Assembly: GCA_024281175.1 (NCBI GenBank)
Contig: JAMJTW010000034.1
Location: 1-64,000 of the forward strand
Direction of reading: 5' to 3'
Source: Candidatus Thiovulum imperiosus
GTDB lineage: Bacteria > Campylobacterota > Campylobacteria > Campylobacterales > Thiovulaceae
DNA length: 64,000 nt
In this document: positions 53,764-63,416 of the stretch, piece after piece
How positions within the stretch are numbered: position 1 is the stretch's first letter
Layout of the letters: the number at the start of each line of letters is the position of its first letter
Program-made: the position numbers and the translations under genes
Notes under the pieces: generated by a model
The model's input: only the letters and a program-made list of their open reading frames with translations
What the model was told of the DNA's origin: nothing
The model's database searches: none

Positions 53764-54269
53764 GAGTAGCTATTTATGGTGGCTCTTTTGACCCACCTCA
53801 TCTAGGACATGTTGAAGTTGTAAAAAAGGGTTTAGAGAAATTGGAGATAGATAGATTTATACTACTTCCAAACTATCGAAATCCTTGGAAAAAGAGTTTC
53901 CACTTCTCACCTGAAAAGAGAGTAGAACTTCTTGAGAAGAGTTTTGAGGATATCCCTAAAGTTGAAGTTTCAAGATTTGAAGTTGAGAATGGTCGCCCAA
54001 CTCTAACTATTGAAAGTATTAGACACTTTTCTAAAATATATGAAAAGATATATCTGATAATAGGTGCAGATAATTTGGAAAAGAGAGAGAAGTGGGACGA
54101 GTTTGAAGAGATAGACTCTATGGTAACTTGGGTAGTTGCAACTCGAGATGATATTCCAGTTCCAAAAGAGTTTCTTAAATTGGAAACAGCTATTCCTATA
54201 AGTTCTACACAACTTCGAGAAAAGATGGATTTAGAATTTCTTCCAAAAGAGATAAGGGATATGATTTGA
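53760..54269 (+). CDS. nadD: Nicotinate-nucleotide adenylyltransferase
   Basis: Transfers AMP to nicotinate mononucleotide in NAD synthesis. IYGGSFDPPHLGH is the nucleotidyltransferase GxFxPxHxGH signature; ISSTQLREK at the C-terminus is the second (ISSTxxR). 169 residues. TTG start with GGAGGGG at 5 bases. Overlaps both neighbours by four bases. Confidence 0.95.
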   Translation: MRVAIYGGSFDPPHLGHVEVVKKGLEKLEIDRFILLPNYRNPWKKSFHFSPEKRVELLEKSFEDIPKVEVSRFEVENGRPTLTIESIRHFSKIYEKIYLIIGADNLEKREKWDEFEEIDSMVTWVVATRDDIPVPKEFLKLETAIPISSTQLREKMDLEFLPKEIRDMI

Positions 54270-54826
54270 GAATAGAAGCTAAATTTGTAAAGTCGGCATC
54301 ACAACTCTCTGAAGTTCCTGAATTGGGAATTCCTGAAATAGCAATTATGGGAAGAAGTAATGTTGGAAAAAGTTCCACAATAAACTCTCTGACAAATCGG
54401 AAAAGTTTGGCAAAAAGCTCAAATACTCCAGGAAAGACAAAACTTATAAACTATTTCCAAATCTCTTTTGAAAAAGATAGTTTTGCTCTTGTAGATTTAC
54501 CAGGAGTTGGATATGCAAAAGTTTCTAAATCTCAAAAGATTGAATGGGAAAGAAAGTTAGGTGAATTTATTCAAAAGAGAGAAGAGATTTCACTTTTTAT
54601 CTACCTCATCGACTCTCGACACCCAAACTTAGAGATAGATGCTGGAGTTTTGGCATATTTAGAGAGTCTTGATAAAAAAGTTTTGGCTGTTTATACAAAA
54701 ACTGATAAATTGAAAAAAAATGAGTTAAACAGATTAAAAATGAAGAATCAAAACTCAATTTTTCTTTCAAATTTGAAAAGAGATGGAATCTCAGAACTTC
54801 GAGAGAGAATCTTAAATGAAATTTGA
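54266..54826 (+). CDS. engB: Ribosome-biogenesis GTPase EngB (YihA/YsxC)
   Basis: GTPase needed for assembly of the large ribosomal subunit. G1 GRSNVGKSS, G2 around NTPGKTKLINYF, G3 DLPGVGYA, G4 TKTDKL. 186 residues. TTG start overlapping the nadD TGA. Confidence 0.94.
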   Translation: MRIEAKFVKSASQLSEVPELGIPEIAIMGRSNVGKSSTINSLTNRKSLAKSSNTPGKTKLINYFQISFEKDSFALVDLPGVGYAKVSKSQKIEWERKLGEFIQKREEISLFIYLIDSRHPNLEIDAGVLAYLESLDKKVLAVYTKTDKLKKNELNRLKMKNQNSIFLSNLKRDGISELRERILNEI

Positions 54827-55277
54827 AATTGAGAAACCAACTCTCAAAGATATTTCTGGAATCCAAGATATTTTAAAATCTGAAATTGATAGCGGAGTTG
54901 TTCTTTACCGTTCTGATGATGAGGTGGCAACCAATATTCGTTCATATCTTATTGCAAAGTCTGAAAAGAAGATAATTGGAGTTGTAGCACTACATATCTA
55001 CTCTCATGAACTTGCAGAATTTAGAAGCATGGTAATAAAAAAGCAGTTTCGAGGTTTAGGAGTTGGAAAGTCTCTAATTGAAAAAGGTTTTGAAGTTGGA
55101 AAGGAGTTAGGGGTGAAAAAGTTTCTAGTTTTAACTTATAAAAAAGAGTTTTTTCAAAAACTTGAGTTTTCTGAAATTGAAAAAGTTGCAATACCAAATA
55201 GTAAAATTTGGGCAGATTGTGTAAAATGTTCAAGTTTCCCAATTTGTGATGAAATTGCCCTAATTAGAGAGTTTTAA
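54816..55277 (+). CDS. argA: Short GNAT N-acetyltransferase, N-acetylglutamate synthase type
   Basis: GNAT fold with the acetyl-CoA loop [14 protein letters not shown] (about residues 80-93). The tail [17 protein letters not shown] has the Cys-rich end seen in the short ArgA-type enzymes of Campylobacterota, which acetylate glutamate for arginine synthesis. It lacks the amino-acid kinase domain of classical ArgA. ATG 54816 lies inside the engB end. The symbol is by analogy. Confidence 0.75.
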   Translation: MKFEIEKPTLKDISGIQDILKSEIDSGVVLYRSDDEVATNIRSYLIAKSEKKIIGVVALHIYSHELAEFRSMVIKKQFRGLGVGKSLIEKGFEVGKELGVKKFLVLTYKKEFFQKLEFSEIEKVAIPNSKIWADCVKCSSFPICDEIALIREF

Positions 55278-55278
55278 A

Positions 55279-56172
55279 ATGGCAAGATATAAGTTTACTT
55301 TCTACTCTTCTGGATTTATTTCAGTTTCACTTTTCGGTTCTATTGTTTTCTCTGCTTTGGATTATAGTTACAACAGAAATCAAGTTATGAATATCAGAAC
55401 TTCTGAAGTGGAAGTGGATATCGTCTTTGAAAGCCTTGAGACAAAGAAACCCGAACCGAAACCTGAACCGAAACCTGAACCAAAACCCGAACCGAAACCT
55501 GAACCAAAGCCCGAACCAAAACCTGAACCGAAGCCCGAACCAAAGCCTGAACCAAAGCCCGAACCAAAGCCCGAACCAAAGCCCGAACCAAAGCCCGAAC
55601 CAAAGCCTGAACCGAAACCTGAACTTCCACCATCGCTCTCTTCTCTTTTTAGTAATATAGATACTTCAAATGTGAAAGAGGAGAAACTTGAAGAGGATAC
55701 TCCAGCAGTATCTGCTGAAACTCTAAGTCGAATTAAGAAGAACCTTTCAGAAACAGAAACTCCAGTAGATAGAGATAGAAATGTCACTACTAAAAAAGAG
55801 GATTTTGAAGTTGAGAGAAATTTCAAATATGAGAGAACTTCACTTCTTCTTGAGTATGATGAGCTGGAAGTTACAGAGTCAAGTATCGATGCTGGAGATA
55901 AAGGAGTTTATGATAATTTCTTCTCTGAAGTTAAAAAGTTTCTTTATGAAAATTGGCATCCATCACCAGAAGTTGCTGGAAATAGAGCAAAAGTTAGAAT
56001 TATCATTACAAAAGATGGGGTTCTAAGTTACTATAAAATTCTAATTGGTGGAAAAGATGAGCGGTTCAACTATGAGTTAGATATCTATCTTTCTGAAATA
56101 AAAGGAACTAAGTTGGAACTTCCAAATGAGAGAGATGTCTCATTCGAAGTTTTCATAGGTGCTAAAAACTAG
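55279..56172 (+). CDS. TonB/TolA-like protein with EPKP tandem repeats
   Basis: Probable energy-transducing protein linking inner and outer membranes. One N-terminal transmembrane segment (about 10-29), a periplasmic stretch of 14 exact PEPK units (residues 58-113), then a C-terminal globular domain (about 205-297; [36 protein letters not shown]) of the TonB_2/TolA C-terminal type. Proline-rich EPKP is the usual TonB spacer. exbB/exbD are not adjacent. Ends in a hairpin (56190-56213). Confidence 0.8.
   Translation: MARYKFTFYSSGFISVSLFGSIVFSALDYSYNRNQVMNIRTSEVEVDIVFESLETKKPEPKPEPKPEPKPEPKPEPKPEPKPEPKPEPKPEPKPEPKPEPKPEPKPEPKPEPKPELPPSLSSLFSNIDTSNVKEEKLEEDTPAVSAETLSRIKKNLSETETPVDRDRNVTTKKEDFEVERNFKYERTSLLLEYDELEVTESSIDAGDKGVYDNFFSEVKKFLYENWHPSPEVAGNRAKVRIIITKDGVLSYYKILIGGKDERFNYELDIYLSEIKGTKLELPNERDVSFEVFIGAKN
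55450..55617 (+). repeat. 12 bp coding tandem repeat, 14 units
   Basis: Fourteen units of the form CCYGAACCRAAR encode PEPK. The third-position differences between units show it is not all recent, but units 10-13 are identical, so slippage and length variation between strains are likely. Confidence 0.95.
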
Positions 56173-56189
56173 AAGTTGGAGTTCCTGTG

Positions 56190-56213
56190 AGAGTCCAAAA
56201 TTTAGGACTCTTT
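56190..56213 (+). terminator. Terminator of the TonB-like gene
   Basis: AGAGTCC / GGACTCT stem (56190-56196, 56205-56211) with an 8-base loop and a short T-run, 18 bases after the stop. Confidence 0.65.
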
Positions 56214-56219
56214 ACTCTC

Positions 56220-57059
56220 TTATCTCTTTATTTTAGTAAGACTGCTCTCATTCCAGAAGCTCTTTTTATATTTTCCCAAGACAATACTTCTTTTTGGAAT
56301 ATAGATAACTCTTTCACTATCTTCTAAATAGTTTTTGCTATATCTGTAATTAGAGATGTAGTTGTCTTCAATTTTTATGAAATCTCTATATATCTCTGCA
56401 ATTTTTTGACCATCTTTAAAGTAGATAGTTTTATACTCTAAAAGCCTTTTCTTGTAGACAAAAGAGACCCTTTTATCATACCAATCAGACTTTTTTGGAG
56501 TAGCTTCAATGATATAAAATTTTCCAGAAACTATTTTTGCTTTTCGAGGAACTCTTCTGGAGTATCTACTCTTTTTAACTTTTCCTCTCTCTATCTTCAA
56601 TTTCAAGTTTTTTATAGAGACCACTTTCTGATACTCATTTTCAGGAGTTCGAAGTTTTACCTCATCAACAAGACTCTTTTCAAGAACTCCAAATCCGTTG
56701 TGACTTAATGGGTCATAAATCTTTCTAATTTTCCTAATTGTTGGAAGCCAAACAAGATATTTTGGCTTAACTTCGCTATTTCGATATTTTGTAATTAGAA
56801 CTCCAGTTCCTCTTAAAGAACCACTCTTAACAATTATTAAATCACGGTTCTCTTCTGAAGAGCTGAAATCATTATTTAAATATCTCTCGAATGTAACCTG
56901 AACAGTTTTCTCTCTATCTTTCTGAATAACAACTGGTACATTATTTCCTTTCTTTACAAAAGAGATAATCTGATACTTTTTCAGTTTATTTATCTCATCT
57001 ACTTCATTAAAAATATTAGCAGATAGATAAAGAGGCAACAACAAAAATATAAACTTCAA
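56220..57059 (-). CDS. Outer-membrane lipoprotein-sorting-like periplasmic protein
   Basis: 279 residues with a cleavable signal (1-14, before NIFNEV). The body fits the LolA-like outer membrane lipoprotein-sorting family (PF17131 type): RDLIIVKSGSLRGTGVLI, YLVWLPTIRKIRKIYDPLSHNGFG, then YIIEATPKKSDWYDKRVSFV and IYFKDGQKIAE. Members often pair with RND/MMPL exporters; none is present here. Convergent with the TonB-like gene. Role uncertain. Confidence 0.7.
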   Translation of the reverse strand: MKFIFLLLPLYLSANIFNEVDEINKLKKYQIISFVKKGNNVPVVIQKDREKTVQVTFERYLNNDFSSSEENRDLIIVKSGSLRGTGVLITKYRNSEVKPKYLVWLPTIRKIRKIYDPLSHNGFGVLEKSLVDEVKLRTPENEYQKVVSIKNLKLKIERGKVKKSRYSRRVPRKAKIVSGKFYIIEATPKKSDWYDKRVSFVYKKRLLEYKTIYFKDGQKIAEIYRDFIKIEDNYISNYRYSKNYLEDSERVIYIPKRSIVLGKYKKSFWNESSLTKIKR

Positions 57060-57112
57060 TAATAACTCCTAAAATAACATTATAGGAAAAATTTGTCATA
57101 CATAGAAAATAT

Positions 57113-57242
57113 GGGAGTGACTAAATAGCTTTTGCAGGATAAAAAACTCTGAGGGAGGTTCTTCCAGAACTGACCGAAGAGTCTTCTTTTCAGACTCTTC
57201 ACATTCGCTCAGAGAGGAAATCCTACTCTATTTGGTCACTCC
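57113..57242. repeat. Reference copy of the spacer inverted-repeat element
   Basis: 130 bp bounded by GGGAGTGACTAAATAG and CTATTTGGTCACTCC (one mismatch between arms). Inside are AACTCTGAGGGAGG, CTTCCAGAAC, the hairpin GAAGAGTCT...AGACTCTTC and CGCTCAGAGAGGAAATCCTA. It has no coding capacity. The rest of the 57060-57352 gap is AT-rich leader of the following gene. Confidence 0.85.
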
Positions 57243-57352
57243 AGAAAATATTTCAAAATTAAATTTATAATTCAATTTTTTAATTTGCAATTTATAAATG
57301 ATAACTTATAATTCTGTTGTCTATAAAGACAACTAATATAAAAGGAACTCTT

Positions 57353-57742
57353 ATGGCTGAAGTAGCAGTTGCAGACCTTGAAAAACTCAAAAGTGATGTT
57401 GAAAAAGCTGAACAGGCTTATACAGAAGCAAAACAGGCTCTTGCAGAGCAGAAAGCTGGTAGTGTAAATATTACAGAAGAGCAATTTAATGCTTCAACAG
57501 AAGCTATTATTACTGCTTTGAATGCTCTTAGTGAGCAATTAGAAGTAGCTTCAACAAAAGGCTCTCTGAAAGGAAAACAGATAGTTGATGGCTTTGGTGG
57601 TGAAGGAAGATTTAATGACTTCGTTACAGATTTAGCTGGAATTATCGGTTCAACAGTAGCTACTGGTGGAACTGTTGGTGCTATGCCTATGATAGTTATG
57701 GCGGGTGCTGCAAAAGGTGTTTACCAAAAAGTTACATCTTAA
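57353..57742 (+). CDS. Small protein with coiled coil and glycine-rich hydrophobic tail
   Basis: 129 residues from ATG 57353 (AAAAGGA 7 bases upstream). The first 65 residues are a predicted coiled coil (DLEKLKSDVEKAEQAYTEAK); the last 50 are Gly/Ala/Val-rich and mildly hydrophobic (LAGIIGSTVATGGTVGAMPM). No Cys, no signal peptide. The strong ribosome-binding site and regular codon use suggest high expression. The combination resembles pore-forming or phage-holin-adjacent peptides, but I do not recognise a family. Confidence 0.6.
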   Translation: MAEVAVADLEKLKSDVEKAEQAYTEAKQALAEQKAGSVNITEEQFNASTEAIITALNALSEQLEVASTKGSLKGKQIVDGFGGEGRFNDFVTDLAGIIGSTVATGGTVGAMPMIVMAGAAKGVYQKVTS

Positions 57743-57832
57743 CTTTAAAACCTCTCCTAATAAAGAATAGATACTTTTAACAATTAAAATTACCTTACAA
57801 TTACTTTGAGCTTCCCCACAAGGGGGGGGTTC

Positions 57833-58747
57833 CTAATTTAAAATCTCTAAAGCCCCAGCTCCAATCATCTTATCAGCAAGTTTTTTTCCAACTTCTCTAA
57901 AGTTCTCTTTTGATGAAATCATTGTATCTCTCAAAATATCTTTTCCATCAGCAGTTCCAACAACAGCTTTTGTAATAATAGTTCCATTATCAAGAAGAGT
58001 AGCATTTACTCCAATAGGCACTGTACAGCTACCCTCCAATTTCCCAACAAAATCCCTTTCGACTGTTGTCTCAACTTCAGAAACCTCATCATTCAAAATA
58101 GAGACAAGCTCTATCACTTTAGGGTCTTTGGTAGTCTCAATACCTAAAGCACCTTGACCCATTGAAGGTATCATTTCAGAAATTTGAATATTGTAGATAT
58201 ACTTCACACTACTCTCTAAGCCCAATCTATTTATTCCCGCAGAAGCTAAAATTATCGCATCAAACTCTCCAGCCTTCAACTTTCCAATTCTAGTATCTAC
58301 ATTACCTCGAAGTTGTTTTATTTTTAAATCTGGTCTTAGTGCCAAAAGTTGCATACTTCTTCTTAAACTTGTTGTTCCAATAGTTGCACCGTGAGGTAAA
58401 TCATCGATACTCTCAAACTTTTCAGAAAGTAGAGCATCTCTAACATCTTCTCTCTCTGTTACAGCTGAAATTTGCAATCCCTCTGGAACTATAAATGGCA
58501 TATCTTTTAGACTATTTACAGATATGTGAGCTTCACCTCTCAACATCGCATCTTCCAACTCTTTTGTAAAAAGTCCCTTTCCTCCAATATTTGCAAGAGG
58601 TTTATCTAAAATCTTATCACCCTGTGTAACAAATACTTTCAATTCCACTTCAAGACCACTATGAGCCTCTTCTAATCTACTTTTTATATGTTCTGATTGC
58701 CAAAGAGCCAATTTACTTCTTCTTGTAGCTATTACTATTTTTTCCAA
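57833..58747 (-). CDS. hemC: Porphobilinogen deaminase (hydroxymethylbilane synthase)
   Basis: Polymerises four porphobilinogens in haem synthesis. ATRRSKLALWQ, TQGDKI, SLKDMP, LRRSMQL and LRGNVDTRIGKL are conserved; the dipyrromethane cofactor Cys is in LEGSCTVPIG. 304 residues. It lies 15 bp after the ModC-like ATPase gene on the same strand. The short GC-rich stretch just after its end (CCCCACAAGGGGGGG, 57815 region) may be a terminator. Confidence 0.96.
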   Translation of the reverse strand: MEKIVIATRRSKLALWQSEHIKSRLEEAHSGLEVELKVFVTQGDKILDKPLANIGGKGLFTKELEDAMLRGEAHISVNSLKDMPFIVPEGLQISAVTEREDVRDALLSEKFESIDDLPHGATIGTTSLRRSMQLLALRPDLKIKQLRGNVDTRIGKLKAGEFDAIILASAGINRLGLESSVKYIYNIQISEMIPSMGQGALGIETTKDPKVIELVSILNDEVSEVETTVERDFVGKLEGSCTVPIGVNATLLDNGTIITKAVVGTADGKDILRDTMISSKENFREVGKKLADKMIGAGALEILN

Positions 58748-58762
58748 ATCTACTCCTTAAAT

Positions 58763-59605
58763 TTAAATTTTACTCAATTTTGGAGAAAATGCTTTTGTTC
58801 CAATCAGAACAGTTTCTCCAACTTGAAATCTCTTTACATCTTCTGAACTTAATACAACTTCAACAAGCTGTTGTCCAATAGAAACAGTTGCAACAAAGAT
58901 TATATCAACTCTATTAATATCAACAATTTCACCCTTAAAAGAGAATTTTTGAGAACCATCTTTCTGAAGTAAAACATCTTTTGGAGTACCATCTTTTATG
59001 ACCTTTCCATTCTCAAAAATTAAAACTCTATTTGCAAGATGATATATCTCATTTGGATTATGAGAAACCATAACTGTTGTTGTTTTAAACTCTTTATGAA
59101 GTTTTAAGATTTCACTCTGTAACTTACTTCTTACAGAACTGTGTAGTGCTGAAAGTGGTTCATCAAGAAGCAACAGTTTCGGTTTTTTCATAAATGCTCT
59201 ACAAAGAGCTACCCTCTGCTTCTCTCCACCAGAAAGAGTATCTGGATATCTATCTTTGAATTTCCACATCTCTGTAACTTCTAAAAGATATTTTGCAAGT
59301 TCCATATCTTTTTCAACAAAAAGAAGATTTCCTAAAATTGTCATATTTGGAAAAAGACCATAATCTTGAAAAAGAAAACCGATACCTCTTTTTTGAACAG
59401 GTGTAAAAAATTTTGCATTTTGCCAAACCTCATCACCAATAGAAATTTCACCACTGCTATTTTCTAATCCAGCAAGAACCCTAAGAAAAGAGGTTTTTCC
59501 ACTACCACTATTTCCAGAAATAGCGATAAAGTCACCTCTCTTTATCTCTAAATCTATCTTAAGTCTCATGGTTCCAAGAGACTTCTCCACCGCAACTTTT
59601 AACAT
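58763..59605 (-). CDS. modC: ModC-like ABC transporter ATP-binding protein
   Basis: ATPase subunit of an oxyanion-type importer. Walker A is SGNSGSGKTS, the signature LSGGEKQRVALCRA and Walker B LLLLDEPLSAL; H-loop VSHN. The last 65 residues form a TOBE/Mop-like domain typical of molybdate (ModC) ATPases. 280 residues is short for ModC. No modA or modB is in the window, so the substrate is inferred. Divergent from gyrA, with a 53 bp gap that must hold both promoters. Confidence 0.78.
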   Translation of the reverse strand: MLKVAVEKSLGTMRLKIDLEIKRGDFIAISGNSGSGKTSFLRVLAGLENSSGEISIGDEVWQNAKFFTPVQKRGIGFLFQDYGLFPNMTILGNLLFVEKDMELAKYLLEVTEMWKFKDRYPDTLSGGEKQRVALCRAFMKKPKLLLLDEPLSALHSSVRSKLQSEILKLHKEFKTTTVMVSHNPNEIYHLANRVLIFENGKVIKDGTPKDVLLQKDGSQKFSFKGEIVDINRVDIIFVATVSIGQQLVEVVLSSEDVKRFQVGETVLIGTKAFSPKLSKI

Positions 59606-59658
59606 TTTTAATCCTTAATGATAAAATCATAGATTAGAAATAGAATAAAAGCTAGAAA

Positions 59659-62600
59659 ATGGATTTAATAGAAGAAAACTCGATAAGTGAAGTTAAAATA
59701 GAGGAGTCTTTACAGAAAAGTTATTTAGACTACTCTATGAGTGTAATTGTTGGTAGAGCATTACCAGATGTTAGAGATGGGTTAAAACCTGTTCATAGAA
59801 GAATTCTTTTCACCATGAATGAATTGAATTTGAACTCAAAATCTCCTTATAAAAAGTCCGCAAGAATTGTCGGAGATTGTCTGGTTGCAGGTTCTCTTGT
59901 CTCTTCAAAAAGAGGTTTAATTCCAATTGAAGATATTGAAGTTGGAGATAAAGTCTATACCCAAAATGGTTTAAAAGATGTTACAGAACTTTTTTATCAA
60001 CCAGAGCAACCTCTTTTAAAAGTTGTTCCAGATTTAAATATTTTTGAAAATAGAGTTACAAAAGGTCATAAATTCAAAGTTCTAAATGAGAGTTTAGAGT
60101 ATGAATTTGTCAAAGCTGAAGACTTGACACAAGAGCATTATCTTGTTACACAACCCTCTTTACAAGATTTAGAAGATAATTTTTCTGCTGATGAGGTTTA
60201 TGCTCTTGGTCTTTTTATGAGTGATGGAAATTTGGATAGAAATCTAAATTACTTAGTTTTCAATAATAGTGAAGAGAATATTTTAGAGAAAATCAGAAAG
60301 ATATTTAGAATCTCAAATAAAATTAAAAAACGAGATAATGTCTTCTCTTTAAAAATTTCCAACAAAGAGACTTCAAAAGAGTTTGCAAAAAAATTTGGAG
60401 TTGAAAACAAATATAGTCACAATATAGATGTAAATTCTAAAATTTTCTCTTTCTCAAACTCTTCTCTTCTCTCTTTTTTAAGTGGGTTTATTGATGGTGA
60501 TGGATTTGTAAGGGAAAACAGAAACGAGATAGTTATCTCATCTATCTCAAAAGAGTTTCTCCGAAAACTTGGAATTCTTCTTTTTGATAGATTTGGAGTT
60601 GTCTCAAATCTAGTTTTAGCTGGAAAAGAGGGTAATCCAAGTGGGAGGATTGTTTCAAAACACGATTTATATAATCTAACTTTTACAGGTTCAAATGCTC
60701 TTTTCTTTAAAGGAAAATTAGAGCTTTTAAACTCTAAGAAAAAAGAGAGATTAGAAAACTTTAGAGATACAAATTCACCATCTTTAACTAGCTACCTTCC
60801 ATATTTTGGAGAAAAGATATTCTCTCTATTTTCTGAAAAACATCTTGGCAGTGGTTGGTATCAAGCTGAAAACGGAGAGAAGTTCCGACTTGGAATTAAA
60901 TATGAGAATGGAACAAAAATTCGATACTCAAAAGAGCTTTCAAAAAGTATTAAAATCTACTCTGATACAGTTGGTAGTCTAGGGATTTTAGGAAAATTAG
61001 AGCTTTTAGACTCTGAACTTTTTGAAAAGTTGGATTACATCGTTCAAAATAGAGTTAGGTTTGTTCCTGTTTCAGAAGTTTCTGAAATTGAAGATGAGAT
61101 AACTTATGACTTTACAGTTGCTGATGAACACGAGTTTTTTTCAAATGGAACAGTATCTCATAACTGTCTTGGGAAATATCACCCGCACGGTGATACCGCT
61201 GTTTATGACGCTCTGGTTAGAATGGCTCAAGAGTTCTCTATGAAAGAGACAATTGTAGATGGTCAAGGAAACTTTGGTTCAATTGATGGCGATAATGCAG
61301 CAGCCCAACGGTATACAGAGGCTAGACTTACAAAATATGCTGAAGAGATGTTATTAGATATAGACCGACACACAGTAGATTTTGTAACAAACTATGATGA
61401 CTCACTTGATGAACCAACTGTTCTTCCTTCTCGAGTTCCAAATCTTCTTGTAAATGGAAGTTCTGGAATTGCTGTTGGAATGGCAACAAACATTCCACCT
61501 CATCGGCTTGATGAAATTGTTGAGGCGTCCATACAAGTTTTAGAGAAACCAGAAACAACTTTTGAAGAGCTCTTTGAAATTGTGAAAGGTCCAGATTTTC
61601 CAACAGGTGGAACAATTTACGGTAGAGAGGGAATTAGAGAAGCGTATCGAGGTGGTCGAGGTAGAATAAAAATTCGAGCAAAAATTCATAGAGAAGAGAT
61701 TGGTGGTAGAGATGCTGTAATAATTGATGAACTTCCATACCAAACTAATAAGGCTAGACTTATTGAACAAGTTGCTTCTCTTGTAAAGTCTAAAACTTTG
61801 GAAGGAGTCTCTGATATTCGAGATGAAAGTGACCGAAAAGGAATTCGAGTTGTAATTGAACTCAAAAAGGGAGCAATTCCAGAAATAGTTGAAAAGTCTC
61901 TTTTCAAATCTACAAGTATGGAGACCTCTTTTGGGATAAATATGTTGGCTATCAAAAATAGAGAACCTCAACTTTTCAACTTAAAAGATATTCTTCTTGA
62001 ATTCATCGCTCACCGAAAAAATGTTGTTATTCGACGAACTATTTTTGATTTGAAAAAAGCTGAAAATCGTGCTCACACTCTTGAGGGAATGTATAAGGCA
62101 ATGGAGAAAATCAATGCTGTTGTCGAACTTTTGAAAAAGTCAAAAAATAGTGAACTTGCAAAAAGTGAACTTGTAGAGAAATTTAATTTCACTTTAAAAC
62201 AAGCAACAGCAATTCTTGATATGAAACTTCAGAGACTTACCTCACTTGAGAGTGAAAAGTTACTTGAAGAACTTAAAGAACTAAAAGAGAAAATAGAAGA
62301 TTTCAGAAGTATCTTAAAATCTGAAGAGAAGTTGAAAGAGGTAATTCGAAAAGAGCTTCTGGAAGTTGCAGAGAGATATACAACTGTTAGAAAAACAGCT
62401 ATTGAAGATAATTATGAGGGAATTGATATTGAAGATTTAATTCCAAATATTCCAATGGTTGTTACACTTACAAATAGTGGATATATCAAAAGAGTAGCTC
62501 TTTCACTTTATGAAAAGCAGAATAGAGGCGGAAAAGGGAAACTTGCTCTTACAACTCATGAAGACGATTTTGTAAGAGATTTCTTTACTCCAAATTCTCA

Positions 62601-63396
62601 TGATACACTTTTAGTGATTACAAACTTTGGACAACTTTTCTGGCTTAAGGTTTATCAAATTCCAGAAGCGTCTCGACAAGCAAAAGGTAAAGCGATAGTA
62701 AACCTTATCTCAATTCGAGAGGGTGAAGAGATAAGAGCTGTAATTCCAACAAAAGACTTTTCTGAAGAGAAATCTCTACTTTTCTTTACAAAAGAGGGTA
62801 TTGTTAAACGAACAAATCTTTCAGAATATGGAAATATCAGAAGCAATGGAGTAATTGCCATCTCTTTAAATGATGGTGATGAGGTTGTTACTGCAAGGAT
62901 TACAAATCAGAAAACTAAATTTATTTCCATTTTTACCCACCAATCTCTTGCAATTCGTTTTGAACTCTCTAAAACTCGAGAACAGGGACGAAATACAAAA
63001 GGTGTAATTGGTATCAAATTCAAAAAAGAGAACGACTTTGTAGTTGATGGTATTGTCTTTGAGAGTGAAAAGAGTGAAGTTCTCACAGTTAGTGAAAATG
63101 GTCTTGGAAAACGAAGCGAAATAGAAGAGTATAGACTTACAAATCGAGGTGGTAGCGGTGTTATTGCTATGAAAATGTCAGACCGAGCTGGAAAATCTCT
63201 TGTTGGTGCTGTTGTTGTTGATGAAGAGAAAGATTTAATGATACTTACAAAAGCTGGAAAAATCATTAGAACCTCTTTTGAAGATATTCGAACTCTCTCC
63301 AGAAATTCAAGTGGTGTTACACTTGTAAAAGGCGACAAAGTTCTTGCAATTGTAAAATCTCCAAAAGAGGCTGTTGAAGAAGAAATAGAAAATTAA
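59659..63396 (+). CDS. gyrA: DNA gyrase subunit A containing an intein
   Basis: Supercoiling topoisomerase subunit. The catalytic Tyr is Y552 in the precursor (RYTEAR), Y123 after splicing. The conserved [17 protein letters not shown] block is interrupted after D73 by a 429-residue intein; the mature protein is 816 residues, normal for GyrA. The C-terminal beta-pinwheel has the GyrA-box-like QNRGGKGK. The native residues after the junction are usually V-I-G-K; here C-L-G-K, where the Cys is needed for splicing. ATG start. Confidence 0.97.
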   Translation: MDLIEENSISEVKIEESLQKSYLDYSMSVIVGRALPDVRDGLKPVHRRILFTMNELNLNSKSPYKKSARIVGDCLVAGSLVSSKRGLIPIEDIEVGDKVYTQNGLKDVTELFYQPEQPLLKVVPDLNIFENRVTKGHKFKVLNESLEYEFVKAEDLTQEHYLVTQPSLQDLEDNFSADEVYALGLFMSDGNLDRNLNYLVFNNSEENILEKIRKIFRISNKIKKRDNVFSLKISNKETSKEFAKKFGVENKYSHNIDVNSKIFSFSNSSLLSFLSGFIDGDGFVRENRNEIVISSISKEFLRKLGILLFDRFGVVSNLVLAGKEGNPSGRIVSKHDLYNLTFTGSNALFFKGKLELLNSKKKERLENFRDTNSPSLTSYLPYFGEKIFSLFSEKHLGSGWYQAENGEKFRLGIKYENGTKIRYSKELSKSIKIYSDTVGSLGILGKLELLDSELFEKLDYIVQNRVRFVPVSEVSEIEDEITYDFTVADEHEFFSNGTVSHNCLGKYHPHGDTAVYDALVRMAQEFSMKETIVDGQGNFGSIDGDNAAAQRYTEARLTKYAEEMLLDIDRHTVDFVTNYDDSLDEPTVLPSRVPNLLVNGSSGIAVGMATNIPPHRLDEIVEASIQVLEKPETTFEELFEIVKGPDFPTGGTIYGREGIREAYRGGRGRIKIRAKIHREEIGGRDAVIIDELPYQTNKARLIEQVASLVKSKTLEGVSDIRDESDRKGIRVVIELKKGAIPEIVEKSLFKSTSMETSFGINMLAIKNREPQLFNLKDILLEFIAHRKNVVIRRTIFDLKKAENRAHTLEGMYKAMEKINAVVELLKKSKNSELAKSELVEKFNFTLKQATAILDMKLQRLTSLESEKLLEELKELKEKIEDFRSILKSEEKLKEVIRKELLEVAERYTTVRKTAIEDNYEGIDIEDLIPNIPMVVTLTNSGYIKRVALSLYEKQNRGGKGKLALTTHEDDFVRDFFTPNSHDTLLVITNFGQLFWLKVYQIPEASRQAKGKAIVNLISIREGEEIRAVIPTKDFSEEKSLLFFTKEGIVKRTNLSEYGNIRSNGVIAISLNDGDEVVTARITNQKTKFISIFTHQSLAIRFELSKTREQGRNTKGVIGIKFKKENDFVVDGIVFESEKSEVLTVSENGLGKRSEIEEYRLTNRGGSGVIAMKMSDRAGKSLVGAVVVDEEKDLMILTKAGKIIRTSFEDIRTLSRNSSGVTLVKGDKVLAIVKSPKEAVEEEIEN
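59878..61164 (+). other. GyrA intein with apparently intact LAGLIDADG endonuclease
   Basis: Starts at C74 (CLVAGSLV), has splicing block B around [10 protein letters not shown], and ends [10 protein letters not shown] with C503 as +1 residue, the classical His-Asn-Cys end. The two endonuclease helices read LGLFMSDGN (about 183-191) and [10 protein letters not shown] (about 274-283); both retain the metal-binding Asp. It is inserted upstream of YHPHGD, a different site from the mycobacterial GyrA inteins, which lie after YHPHGD. Confidence 0.95.
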
Positions 63397-63416
63397 AGTT
63401 TTAGACTCTTTGGTCT

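Noticed and set aside
55450-55617. Regular direct repeats that could suggest a CRISPR array
   Set aside because: The 12 bp units have no spacers and encode PEPK in the frame of the TonB-like protein; they are a coding tandem repeat.
55380-55826. Open frame on the minus strand rich in Phe-Gly-Ser-Gly
   Set aside because: It is the complement of the EPKP repeat and has no start signal; a shadow of the TonB-like gene.
61328-61971. Minus-strand open frames inside gyrA
   Set aside because: Shadows of the highly conserved gyrase core with no initiation signals.
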